From the NCBI RefSeq assembly GCF_030643905.1, contig NZ_CP121446.1, positions 1,922,001 through 1,986,000 of the forward strand: DNA of 64,000 nt. The letters are read 5' to 3'. The notes below the pieces were generated by a model. The model ran no database searches, had not been told where the DNA came from, and worked only from the letters and a program-made list of their open reading frames with translations. The DNA is from Flavobacterium sp. IMCC34852 (GTDB lineage: Bacteria > Bacteroidota > Bacteroidia > Flavobacteriales > Flavobacteriaceae). Shown here piece by piece: positions 44,513-52,360 of the stretch (position 1 is the stretch's first letter; every line of letters starts with the position of its first letter). Both the position numbers and the translations under genes were made by a program.

Positions 44513-45040
44513 ATGACAGAAGGAAAGACATTTTTTAAGTTTTGTCCGAGTTGCAGCTCGCAAGATTTTGATTATACTAATAATTTTAAGTTTCACTGCA
44601 AGCACTGTGATTTTGTGTTGTACCATAATATTGCTGCAGCCGTAGCAGTTGTTTTTACTTTGGAAGATAAAATATTATTCACCATAAGAAATGTTAATCC
44701 CGATAAAGGAAAACTCGACTTACCCGGAGGATTTATTGATCCGGGAGAAAACGCGGAAGAAGCAGCTTGTCGTGAAATCAAAGAAGAATTAGGGTTGGAT
44801 ATTTTGCCCTCAGCGTTGAAGTATATTACCACTTCCCCAAATGATTATTTGTACAAAAAGGTAGCTTATCGAACTATGGATATTTTTTATGAATGTCCAT
44901 TGACAAGAGCCGAAATACAGATAGCCGCTAAAGATGAAATTAACGGTTTAGTTTGGATAAAAAGAAATCAAATTGATTTGAATGCTATTGGTTTCGCTTC
45001 AATTCGGAAAGTAATTCAAGAACGATATCTTTTGAATTAA
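44513..45040 (+). CDS. NUDIX hydrolase with N-terminal zinc ribbon
   Basis: 175 residues. An N-terminal zinc ribbon (FCPSCSSQDFDYTNNFKFHCKHCDF, Cys pairs at about 11/14 and 27/30) precedes a NUDIX domain (about 45-170). The Nudix box is GGFIDPGENAEEAACREIKEELGL, fitting GX5EX7REUXEEXGU. The zinc ribbon plus NUDIX layout resembles NADH pyrophosphatase NudC, but this protein is shorter, so the substrate is uncertain. Confidence 0.92.
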   Translation: MTEGKTFFKFCPSCSSQDFDYTNNFKFHCKHCDFVLYHNIAAAVAVVFTLEDKILFTIRNVNPDKGKLDLPGGFIDPGENAEEAACREIKEELGLDILPSALKYITTSPNDYLYKKVAYRTMDIFYECPLTRAEIQIAAKDEINGLVWIKRNQIDLNAIGFASIRKVIQERYLLN

Positions 45041-45050
45041 CCTTTTTGGG

Positions 45051-45082
45051 TTGGTTTTGCTATATTAAAAATGTTATTTTTG
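45051..45082 (+). promoter_or_regulatory. Promoter of the MATE gene
   Basis: -7 TATTTTTG (45075-45082) with TTG 21 nt upstream (45051-45053). It supports the start at 45103 rather than the longer open frame. Confidence 0.6.
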
Positions 45083-45102
45083 AATCAACTAATTCTTTCA
45101 GA

Positions 45103-46518
45103 ATGTCATCCAATCAAAATAAATTCACCACACTTTTTAGTTTAATTAAACAATCCTTGAAAGGTGAAGAACACGATTACACTCAAGGCAATGTTAAAAC
45201 GGCTATTCTTTTACTGTCGATTCCAATGATATTGGAATTGAGTTTAGAGTCGGTTTTTGCCGTAGTCGATATATATTTTGTGGGTCATTTGCCCAATGCA
45301 GATGTAGCGGTTGCCACAGTGGGTTTAACCGAAGCTGTAATCTCATTGGTTTACACTATCGGAATCGGATTAAGTGTCGGAGCGACAGCCATTGTTGCCC
45401 GTCGTGTTGGTGAAAAAGATTTCACAGAAGCTTCTAAATCGGGTGCGCAAGCCATTACGGTTTCTTTGATTGTGGCCGTATTTGTAGCGATTTTAGGGGT
45501 TTGTTTTGCGTCGGATATTTTAAGGTTAATGGGTGCACAGCCTGAGGTAATTCAGGAAGGTACTGTTTTTGCCCAAATTATATTTGCCAGTAGCCCGTCG
45601 ATTATTTTATTGTTTATGATTAACGGTATTTTTCGCGGTGCCGGAGATGCTGCTATGGCGATGCGAAGTCTTTGGATTGCCAGTATGATCAATATTGTTT
45701 TATGTCCGCTACTCATTTACGGTTACGGACCTTTTCCTGAACTTGGTTTGGTTGGCGCTGCAGTGGCCACAACTATTGGTCGAACTATAGGTGTTTTGTA
45801 CCAATGTTATCATTTGTTTGCCAAAAGCAGAACAATCAAGATATACCGGAGCTATTTTAAACCCAATATAGAAATCATCAAATCTTTGTTATCAGTTTCT
45901 ATGCCGGCCATGTTGCAGTTTTTTATTCAAAGCGGAAGTTGGATAGTTTTAACCTACATTGTTTCGATAACCGGTAGTACCGATGCGAGTGCCGGTTACC
46001 AAATTGCAATTAGAAATGTTGTCTTCTTTATTTTACCGGCTTGGGGCTTGAGCAATGCGGCCGCGACTCTGGTGGGACAAAATTTAGGTGCCAAACAACC
46101 TGAACGCGCCGAGCAAAGCGTTTTGTTGACCACCAAATACAATGTTCTTTTTATGAGTTTTGTGACTTTGCTATTTGTGTGTTTTTCTGAGTTTATCATA
46201 AGTTTTTACACTGAGGATAAAGTGATTTTAGCATACGGAAGTCAGGCATTGAGAATCATCGGCTTTGGTTATATCTTTTATGGTATTGGTATGGTGATGA
46301 TACAATCGCTCAATGGGGCAGGAGATACAAAGACACCAACATGGATCAATATTTTTTGCTTCTGGATGATCCAAATTCCGTTGGCTTGGTTTTTGGCTGT
46401 TTACATGAAACTCGGACCTTTAGGCGCTTTTATAGCAATTCCTTCTGCTGAAACAGTCTTAGCTTTATTGGCTTTTTATTATTTCAAAAGAGGGAAGTGG
46501 AAGACGGTAGAGGTTTAA
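45103..46518 (+). CDS. MATE family efflux transporter
   Basis: 471 residues from ATG 45103 (MSSNQNKFTTLFSLIKQ). Twelve hydrophobic segments in two related halves. VKTAILLLSIPMILELSLESVFAVVDIYFVGHL and VSMPAMLQFFIQSGSWIVLTYIVSITGS are the two half-starts. NGIFRGAGDAAMAMRS and QSLNGAGDTKTP are conserved MATE segments. It exports cationic drugs or metabolites with sodium or protons. The promoter at 45075-45082 lies within a possible longer frame, so the ATG 45103 start is chosen. Confidence 0.93.
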   Translation: MSSNQNKFTTLFSLIKQSLKGEEHDYTQGNVKTAILLLSIPMILELSLESVFAVVDIYFVGHLPNADVAVATVGLTEAVISLVYTIGIGLSVGATAIVARRVGEKDFTEASKSGAQAITVSLIVAVFVAILGVCFASDILRLMGAQPEVIQEGTVFAQIIFASSPSIILLFMINGIFRGAGDAAMAMRSLWIASMINIVLCPLLIYGYGPFPELGLVGAAVATTIGRTIGVLYQCYHLFAKSRTIKIYRSYFKPNIEIIKSLLSVSMPAMLQFFIQSGSWIVLTYIVSITGSTDASAGYQIAIRNVVFFILPAWGLSNAAATLVGQNLGAKQPERAEQSVLLTTKYNVLFMSFVTLLFVCFSEFIISFYTEDKVILAYGSQALRIIGFGYIFYGIGMVMIQSLNGAGDTKTPTWINIFCFWMIQIPLAWFLAVYMKLGPLGAFIAIPSAETVLALLAFYYFKRGKWKTVEV

Positions 46519-46541
46519 TAATGTTTAAAAACAAAGAATGC

Positions 46542-46799
46542 GTTCAAGTAAACTATAGTGGATTTACTTCTTAAGTCTATAAATAATTGGGGTAAATAAC
46601 AAAACGGATTTTGCTTCGCAATATCCCTCAAAGCTCCGCTTTGATAATGCCTTCAAATAAAAAAAACGATCAAGTAAACTTGTCGTTTCATGTGTTTTCA
46701 AATATATTGGATTCACTTCGTGCATCCATTAAAGCTCCGCTTTGATAATTCTATAAAATAAAAAAAACGATCAAGTAAACTTGTCGTTTTTTTTTAATT
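46542..46799. repeat. Degenerate tandem repeat block with terminator hairpins
   Basis: Two copies of a ~101-bp unit (46623-46690 and 46724-46791) share AAAGCTCCGCTTTGATAAT (46630-46648, 46731-46749) and the segment with stem AAACGATCAAGT/ACTTGTCGTTT. The second stem has a T9 tract and should terminate the MATE transcript. A third, eroded copy with CAAGTAAACT is at about 46542-46565. It fills the gap from the MATE gene to the tRNA. Confidence 0.85.
46764..46797 (+). terminator. Intrinsic terminator (second tandem copy)
   Basis: AAACGATCAAGT pairs with ACTTGTCGTTT (one bulged T) followed by T9. The first copy (46662-46688) has the same stem but no T-tract. Confidence 0.85.
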
Positions 46800-46814
46800 T
46801 ATAGAATTCATTCG

Positions 46815-46888
46815 TGACCTCGACTGGATTCAAACCAGTAACCTTCTGAGCCGTAATCAGATGCGCTATTCAGTTGCGCCACGAGGCC
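46815..46888 (-). tRNA. tRNA-Arg (anticodon ACG)
   Basis: On the minus strand a 74-nt cloverleaf: acceptor GGCCTCG/CGAGGTC with one G-T pair, D arm GCGCAACTGAATAGCGC, anticodon arm TCTGA-TTACGGC-TCAGA, and TPsiC arm ACTGG-TTTGAAT-CCAGT. The anticodon ACG (46854-46852) reads CGN arginine codons. The discriminator is A; CCA is not encoded. Confidence 0.95.
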
Positions 46889-46957
46889 TTTTTGTGGGTG
46901 CAAATATAGTTATATTTGTATAACTTGCAAACCAAAATTGATTTAAAACTTAAAAAA

Positions 46958-47470
46958 ATGTCATTAGAAAAGTATATCCGTGAGGTACAGGATTTTCCCA
47001 AAGAAGGAATTGGATTTAAAGATATCACCCCTTTGTTGTTGAATTCGAACGCGAGAAACGAATGTTTGACCATTTTGTTGTCTGCTGTTAAGGATAAAAA
47101 GATTGATAAGGTAATTGGAGTAGAAAGTCGGGGTTTCTTCTTCGGGATTTTATTGGCAGAAGCTTTGAATGTTGGGTTTATTCCGGTTCGCAAGCCTAAG
47201 AAATTGCCTTACGAGACTATTTCAGCTTCTTACGATTTAGAATACGGTTCTGATTCGTTGGAAATTCATATTGATGCGATTCAAAAAGGCGATAAGGTTT
47301 TAATACACGATGATGTTTTGGCGACGGGCGGAACTGCCAAAGCAGTTTGTGAATTGGTCGAAAGATTGGGCGGCGAAATTGTTCAAGTCAATTTTTTAAT
47401 GGAATTGTCCTTTTTGAACGGTCGCCAAAAATTAGACGGAAAAGAACTTTTTACGGCTTTAACTTATTGA
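46958..47470 (+). CDS. apt: Adenine phosphoribosyltransferase
   Basis: 170 residues from ATG 46958 (MSLEKYIREVQDFPKEGIGFKDITPLL). PRPP-binding loop VLIHDDVLATGGTAKAV, GVESRGFFFGILLA and PVRKPKKLPYE are family signatures. It salvages adenine to AMP. An upstream TTG in the same frame is rejected because the ATG gives the normal length. It overlaps the 3' end of a convergent small gene (47464-47607) by 7 nt. Confidence 0.96.
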   Translation: MSLEKYIREVQDFPKEGIGFKDITPLLLNSNARNECLTILLSAVKDKKIDKVIGVESRGFFFGILLAEALNVGFIPVRKPKKLPYETISASYDLEYGSDSLEIHIDAIQKGDKVLIHDDVLATGGTAKAVCELVERLGGEIVQVNFLMELSFLNGRQKLDGKELFTALTY

Positions 47471-47607
47471 TCTAAAGCTTTTGTAGTTACAAAATAACGC
47501 CAAGCAATTATGGCCATTTGCCACTTTTTGGCTTTCGCCAAATCTAAGCCTTGCTTAGTGAAACTAGGCAAAAGTAATTTGTTGAGTTTGGCCAAAAGTT
47601 TGTACAT
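47464..47607 (-). CDS. Conserved small basic protein (47 aa)
   Basis: ATG 47607 to TAA 47464. It encodes MYKLLAKLNKLLLPSF, TKQGLDLAKAKKWQMAIIAWRYFVTTKALDQ: 47 residues, basic and helical, with no signal peptide. The codon use is like its neighbours, and the frame ends within 7 nt of the apt stop. I recall similar short proteins annotated in flavobacterial genomes (sometimes wrongly as SsrA-binding protein), which supports it as real, but I know no function. Confidence 0.75.
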   Translation of the reverse strand: MYKLLAKLNKLLLPSFTKQGLDLAKAKKWQMAIIAWRYFVTTKALDQ

Positions 47608-47633
47608 GTGTTTTGCTTTATGGTAAAGATAAA

Positions 47634-47659
47634 AAAAAACCGCATTTCAGCGGTTTTTT
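47634..47659 (-). terminator. Intrinsic terminator for the BlaR1-paralogue gene
   Basis: AAAAAACCGC (47634-47643) pairs with GCGGTTTTTT (47650-47659) around ATTTCA. It ends the minus-strand gene whose stop is at 47664. Confidence 0.88.
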
Positions 47660-47663
47660 CATT

Positions 47664-48551
47664 TTATGCTTTTTGGGTTTTCAAACCCTTTTTTGTTTTT
47701 TGGAGTTCCTTTTTGGCCTTTTCGAGTTCTTCTTTCGCTTCTTCTAATTCTTTCTTAGAATCTTCCAAATCTTTATCGATTGATGATTTGTTGCCCGATT
47801 GGCTTTGTTGCATCAACTGATCAATTTGTTGTTGCATTTTTTTCATTTGCTCAGCCAAGTCGCTATTGCCATTGAAACTGAAGTTATAAATGTCATCATT
47901 GTTAAAGCGCTTTGTTGGGTTATTTTTCTTAATTTCTTCAATTTCTTCCAACGAATAATCTTCTCCGCCTTCTACAACCTCGCCATCTTCAATCACCAAA
48001 GGTTTTTTACCGTCTTTCTTGATGATAATCTTTGATTTGGATTGCCCGAAAGATTGTGCGTTCGGAAGCTTAAACTCGAATTTATCGGTCGATAAACTGT
48101 CTTGGTCAAAATTGAAATTGTATTCTTTTAGAAAATTTTCATTCCCGGAAAAATCGGTGATAAATGGATTTCCGTCAAATGAATTACCGGCATTACCAAA
48201 TCCAACTTCATCACCATTTTTAAAAAATTTAATGGTGGTAATTGGATTTTTATTGTCATAACTCAAAGAACCTTTGTTACCGTTTTTGTCTTCAAAAGAG
48301 ACATCAATAGCGGTGATTTCGTTTTTAGCATTACGTTTAACGTTGTTGTATTTAATGGTTACACCATACTCACTCAAAGCTTTGATGTCGTCTTTCATTT
48401 CTTGCTCAGGAGTGTTTTTGTTCCAGGTCATTACGACATTGTCTTTTGGACTTTTGGGGTTCCAAGAAAATGATTTGTTACTGGTTTGGGCAAAATTAAA
48501 AACAGGGCAAAGTAACAATAGGCTAATTACTAAACTCAATTCTTTTTTCAT
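47664..48551 (-). CDS. Periplasmic paralogue of the BlaR1 sensor domain (unknown function)
   Basis: 295 residues with signal peptide MKKELSLVISLLLLCPVFNFAQ. About 60-140 (EQEMKDDIKALSEYGVTIKYNNVKRNAKNEITAIDVSFEDKNGNKG, then NPITTIKFFKNGDEVGFGNA) is homologous to the middle of the M56 protein encoded next to it. Then SKIIIKKDGKKPLVIEDGEVV repeats the matching SKIVIKKGDKKPMVIINGKVL. The C-terminal 50 residues are a Lys/Glu coiled coil (SKKELEEAKEELEKAKKELQKTKK), as in the sensor. It looks like a duplicated, free outer half of the sensor, perhaps a partner or decoy. Confidence 0.82.
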   Translation of the reverse strand: MKKELSLVISLLLLCPVFNFAQTSNKSFSWNPKSPKDNVVMTWNKNTPEQEMKDDIKALSEYGVTIKYNNVKRNAKNEITAIDVSFEDKNGNKGSLSYDNKNPITTIKFFKNGDEVGFGNAGNSFDGNPFITDFSGNENFLKEYNFNFDQDSLSTDKFEFKLPNAQSFGQSKSKIIIKKDGKKPLVIEDGEVVEGGEDYSLEEIEEIKKNNPTKRFNNDDIYNFSFNGNSDLAEQMKKMQQQIDQLMQQSQSGNKSSIDKDLEDSKKELEEAKEELEKAKKELQKTKKGLKTQKA

Positions 48552-48644
48552 GATACAAAATTTAAAAATTAAGGTTATACAAATGGTCTGTCAAACTTAA
48601 GAAGTTCTCTTTTTTGACAAGATTGATTTACAATTTTTTAACTT

Positions 48645-50495
48645 TTACTTTGTTCTTTTTAGTTCTTCTCTGGCTTTGTCCAGTTCGGCTTTGGCTTTTT
48701 GCATTTCTTCTTTAGCCTTAATCATTTCAGCTTTGGCTTGTTCCATTTCTGCTTTGGCTCTTTCAATTTCAGGTTTTGAAAGTTCGATTTCTCTTTTGGC
48801 GCGCTCTATCTGAGGTCGAGCTCTTTCCATTTCTTCTTTGGCGCGTGCCATCTCTTTTTTGAGGATTTCTTTTTGTTTCCCCATTTGCACTTTGACATTG
48901 GCCATGGCATCTGCTCTGAATTGGGCAACATCTTTACCGTTAATCATCACGCGACTTTCTTTACCGTCTTCACTGTCAACAGTGATGCTATATTGTCCTT
49001 TGGAACCGGCCTCTTTTAAAGCTTTTTCAATTTCAGCATCATCAGACAATACTTTCCCGTTAATGATCACCATGGGTTTTTTATCTCCTTTTTTGATGAC
49101 AATCTTTGATTCTTGTAAATTGTTCCAATTCATTTCCGGAGCTTCGGGTGCTTCGGGCATTTCAGGCATCTCCGGCATTTCAGGTGCTTCCATGTCAAAA
49201 TTGAAATCAAAATTGAAATCTTTCATATCCGGTAAACTGTCATTAAAGTTGAAAACAAAATCCTCTCCATGTTCAGCATGAACACCTGGTACATTGGCAT
49301 ATACATGAACATTTTTAGGTCTGCCAAACCCAATAGATTCGTTGTTTTTGTAGAAATGTATAGGGGCAATCGGTTCTTTACCGTCAACTTGTGAAACGCC
49401 TTTGTTACCGTTTTTGTCTTTGTACTCTACTTTGATTGCAGTGATTTCACCTTTGTCATTTCGCTTGATTTTAGAACATTTTAAAGTAATGCCGTGATTT
49501 TCTTTTAATCTTTTGGCTTCTTCTTTTAATTCGGCTTCCGTAGCATTTTTATCGATTACTAAGCGAATTTCTTCACGATGTTGTAATGATTTGGCCAATT
49601 GCGCATTGGATTCTTTTTCTTGGGCAATGGTTTTAATTTGGAACAGCATTATAAAACCGATTAAAATCGGAATTACAAGTGTATACTTCCAAGAATTTCT
49701 TTTGTGGGATTGATTGGTGTTTAACATAACGATTCGTTTTTTGATTAATGATTGATAAAAATTATTAGTAATGGATAAGCAGTTTTGATGAGAAATTGCT
49801 TTTAAAAGTGCTCTTTGATACACTTTTGGGTCTTGTAATTGTTGCACCGCTTTTTGGTCGGCGATGTATTCTAAGTTTTGAATAATGGCTTTTTTGTAAA
49901 GCCAAACAAACGGATTAAACCAGAATAAGATACAGAAAATCTTGGCTACCATTACATCAAAAGAATGCTTCTCTTGGCTGTGCACTTTTTCGTGTAAAAG
50001 AATGCTTTGCAGTTCTTCTTGTGTATATAAAGCCGAGTTAAAAACAATGTAATTGAAGAACGAAAATGGAGCAATGTCATGGTTTAAATCGACTAGTGTA
50101 AAGTTTTCATTTTTAACTTTTTGCTGCTGGTATAACATTTGAAAAAGCGAAATGAAATTAACTATGATTTTAGCCAACAAAAATAAGGCAATCAGGATAT
50201 AGCCCATCCAAATCATTTGCATCCAATCAAAGGTTTCCGCTATCGGAACTTCTTGCGGAACAGAAGCGGTATTGGTGTAGGCAACCAAATCTTCTAAATT
50301 AATTTTAGGTCTTTCCACATAAACAATTTTCTTAATCGAAAACAACGGCAATAAGAGTGAAGTGAACAATCCTGTGATTAAAAACCAACGATTGCTGTTA
50401 AAAAATGTTTCTTTGCGCACCAAAAAATGATAAGCCAAATAAAACACGGCAATTAATCCGCTTGATTTTAAAAGATAGATGAAAAGTGTTTCCAT
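48645..50495 (-). CDS. M56 family metallopeptidase, BlaR1-type sensor
   Basis: 616 residues from ATG 50495. The N-terminal about 300 residues have four membrane helices and the zinc site HEKVHSQEKHSFDVMVAKI. The later membrane helix is near 280-295 (YTLVIPILIGFIMLFQIKTIA). The outer part has a beta-type domain, an (E)MPEMPEMPEAPEAPE run (about 445-462), and a long seven-residue-periodic coiled coil (about 550-616). There is no penicillin-binding transpeptidase domain, so the signal is unknown. It follows blaI by 1 nt, as in BlaI/BlaR1 pairs. The first five codons upstream are read as untranslated. Confidence 0.9.
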   Translation of the reverse strand: METLFIYLLKSSGLIAVFYLAYHFLVRKETFFNSNRWFLITGLFTSLLLPLFSIKKIVYVERPKINLEDLVAYTNTASVPQEVPIAETFDWMQMIWMGYILIALFLLAKIIVNFISLFQMLYQQQKVKNENFTLVDLNHDIAPFSFFNYIVFNSALYTQEELQSILLHEKVHSQEKHSFDVMVAKIFCILFWFNPFVWLYKKAIIQNLEYIADQKAVQQLQDPKVYQRALLKAISHQNCLSITNNFYQSLIKKRIVMLNTNQSHKRNSWKYTLVIPILIGFIMLFQIKTIAQEKESNAQLAKSLQHREEIRLVIDKNATEAELKEEAKRLKENHGITLKCSKIKRNDKGEITAIKVEYKDKNGNKGVSQVDGKEPIAPIHFYKNNESIGFGRPKNVHVYANVPGVHAEHGEDFVFNFNDSLPDMKDFNFDFNFDMEAPEMPEMPEMPEAPEAPEMNWNNLQESKIVIKKGDKKPMVIINGKVLSDDAEIEKALKEAGSKGQYSITVDSEDGKESRVMINGKDVAQFRADAMANVKVQMGKQKEILKKEMARAKEEMERARPQIERAKREIELSKPEIERAKAEMEQAKAEMIKAKEEMQKAKAELDKAREELKRTK

Positions 50496-50496
50496 A

Positions 50497-50856
50497 TTAT
50501 TCCTTTTTCTCAATAATGGCTAAAATCTCTCTTAATTCCTCGGCCGAAATTTTCTCTTCTTCGGCAAAAAAGGAAACCAAGTTTTTATACGAACTATTGA
50601 AATAGTTCTCAATCGCTGTATTCATAAAGCGCTTTCTATAGTCTTCCATTTTAACAATAGGGAAGTATTGGTGCGTATTCCCAAAGGCATTGTGACCCAC
50701 AAATCCTTTTTCCTCCAAATTTCTGATGATGGTCGAAAGGGTGTTGTAGTGCGGTTGGTCTTCAGTGATTTCGGCTAAAACTTCTTTGACGAAAGCTTTT
50801 TTGAGCTTCCACAAGATTTGCATAATCTCTTCTTCCTTATTGGTTAACTTTTGCAT
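50497..50856 (-). CDS. BlaI/MecI family transcriptional repressor
   Basis: 119 residues from ATG 50856 (MQKLTNKEEEIMQILWKLKKAFVKEVLAEI). A winged-helix DNA-binding domain with YNTLSTIIRNLEEKGFVGHNAFGNTHQYFPIV and a dimerisation tail (YKNLVSFFAEEEKISAEELREILAIIEKKE). BlaR1 normally cleaves it to relieve repression. Phased inverted repeats in the promoter (50904-50959) fit an autorepressing operator. No beta-lactamase is present, so the regulon is elsewhere or is this operon itself. Confidence 0.93.
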   Translation of the reverse strand: MQKLTNKEEEIMQILWKLKKAFVKEVLAEITEDQPHYNTLSTIIRNLEEKGFVGHNAFGNTHQYFPIVKMEDYRKRFMNTAIENYFNSSYKNLVSFFAEEEKISAEELREILAIIEKKE

Positions 50857-50894
50857 GTTGATCTCTTTTAAACTGTTTATCTGAATTGACAAAA

Positions 50895-50925
50895 CAAACG
50901 TATAACTATTTTTCTAGTTACGCAA
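50895..50925 (-). promoter_or_regulatory. Promoter of the blaI-blaR1 operon
   Basis: -33 TTG (50925-50923), 20-nt spacer, -7 TACGTTTG (50902-50895), 39 nt before ATG 50856. Operators overlap the spacer and the -33 box. Confidence 0.8.
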
Positions 50926-50959
50926 CTATATTTATAGTTATTTAACTAAATTTTAAGTA
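50904..50959. promoter_or_regulatory. Phased operator repeats for BlaI
   Basis: AACTA-N6-TAGTT at 50904-50919 and 50924-50939 (the second with 7-bp arms AACTATA/TATAGTT), plus an eroded third at 50944-50959. Starts are 20 bp apart, i.e. about two helical turns. They overlap the promoter spacer and the -33 box. Confidence 0.75.
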
Positions 50960-50992
50960 ATGTAAAATAGAAAAGAGGTGTAAGTTTTTAAT

Positions 50993-52225
50993 TTACTGCA
51001 GTTTATGCTCTTTTTGAATCAATTTATAAACCCAATAACCACAAAGACTGCCTACGAGACCGATGCTTCCCATAAAGAACCAATTCATTTGGTAACCGTC
51101 TTTTTTGAAGTATTCTATTATTTCCATGCCGACTTTGGCACTTAAAATATGCGCCAAGCTAAAACTCATAGTATAAATAGCCATATAGCGACCTTCATGA
51201 CCTTTTGGTGCTCGACTTAAAGCAACCGAATTGGAAAAAGGAAAGGCAAACATTTCGGCAAAAGTCATAAAGAGCATCATAATGGTCAGGATGCCGACCC
51301 AAGTATTAATTAACAATAAGAACATGCTTACCGCCATCAATACACAACCAAATGCTACTACCTTAACTTTGTTGATTTTCTTTCTTTCCACATAGCTTAC
51401 GATAGGCATTTCACAGAAGAAAACCAGTATGCCATTCATGGTGAGTAGCAATCCTGTTTGGAATTCGGTTAAATTAAATTGCTCTTTATGGTAAAGCGGA
51501 ATAGTGGTAAACATTTGGAAGAATAATATACCTGAAATCAAGCAAGTAAAAAGAAACAGCCAAAATGGTTTGTCTTTAAAAACAGAATGGGTCAATATTT
51601 CGCCCGGATGTTCTTTATCCGTGAAAGCTGATTTTTTCTTTTCTTTTACTTTGATCCAAAAAATCAAAATTGCCACAATACAAGTTATACCGTCAGCCCA
51701 AAACAGGCCATTATAACCAATATTCATAATAATCAATCCGCCCAAAGCCGGTCCGGCCGCGAAACCCAGATTAATGGCCAGCCGAACTAAAGTCAATGCC
51801 CGCGTTCTGTTTTCGGGTTTGGCATAAGCGCCGATAGACACAAACATGGCAGGACGATACATATCGGCCACAGTCATAATGGCAAACATACTAATGCAAA
51901 GCCCAATAAAACTGGTGATATATTGAATCACAAAGAACATTAATCCACTCGTGAGCAAACTGAAAATCATGATTTTGTAGAAGCCTATTTTATCCGAAAG
52001 CTTTCCGCCCAGCCAGGAACCCAACATAGAGCCAACGCCAAAACAAACCATAATCCAACCCACTTGACTATAGCTAAAACCCAAGTCTTCTTTTAAGTAT
52101 TTAGAAAGAAAAGGCAAAACCATCGTGCCGGCACGATTGATAAAGGTAATAATGGTCAGTATCCAAATCTCTCTGGAAAAGCCTTTAAAATTATCGATGT
52201 AGCGTTGGAAAGCGGTTTTGAGCAT
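50993..52225 (-). CDS. MFS transporter
   Basis: 410 residues with about 12 membrane helices. The MFS motif between helices 2 and 3 is GSWLGGKLSDKIGFYKIMI. The other half has GILVFFCEMPIVSYVERKKINKVKV. The N-terminus LKTAFQRYIDNFKGFSREIWILTIITFINRAGTMVLPFLSKYLKEDLGFSYSQVGWIM resembles multidrug-type exporters or peptide/nucleoside exporters. The substrate is unknown. A TAACTTTG box lies upstream (52275-52282 region) within a microrepeat. Confidence 0.88.
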   Translation of the reverse strand: MLKTAFQRYIDNFKGFSREIWILTIITFINRAGTMVLPFLSKYLKEDLGFSYSQVGWIMVCFGVGSMLGSWLGGKLSDKIGFYKIMIFSLLTSGLMFFVIQYITSFIGLCISMFAIMTVADMYRPAMFVSIGAYAKPENRTRALTLVRLAINLGFAAGPALGGLIIMNIGYNGLFWADGITCIVAILIFWIKVKEKKKSAFTDKEHPGEILTHSVFKDKPFWLFLFTCLISGILFFQMFTTIPLYHKEQFNLTEFQTGLLLTMNGILVFFCEMPIVSYVERKKINKVKVVAFGCVLMAVSMFLLLINTWVGILTIMMLFMTFAEMFAFPFSNSVALSRAPKGHEGRYMAIYTMSFSLAHILSAKVGMEIIEYFKKDGYQMNWFFMGSIGLVGSLCGYWVYKLIQKEHKLQ

Positions 52226-52274
52226 GATTATTTAGTCTGTTCGAACTTTGCGCTCGAGTGATGATTGATACGGT

Positions 52275-52325
52275 AAAGTTACAAAGTTACTGTGTTACTG
52301 AGTCGCTAAGTTTCTGAGTTTGCAA
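52275..52325. repeat. Word-like microrepeat (AGTTACTGTGTTACTGAGTCGCTAAGTTTCTGAG)
   Basis: Iterations of GTTAC/CTGAG words between the divergent MFS and DUF1684 genes. On the minus strand the word AGTAACTTTGTAAC contains TAACTTTG, a TAnnTTTG match, so the repeat could supply a promoter for the MFS gene. Confidence 0.6.
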
Positions 52326-52338
52326 ACAATTTTTATGC

Positions 52339-52346
52339 TATTTTTG
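52339..52346 (+). promoter_or_regulatory. -7 promoter box of the DUF1684-tatD operon
   Basis: TATTTTTG, 14 nt before ATG 52361, with TTTG 16 nt upstream (52319-52322), slightly short of the usual spacing. Confidence 0.55.
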
Positions 52347-52360
52347 TTAAAAAGTGATCC

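Noticed and set aside
48645..50856. Beta-lactam resistance locus
   Set aside because: There is no beta-lactamase or penicillin-binding sensor domain; only the BlaI and M56 folds are shared.
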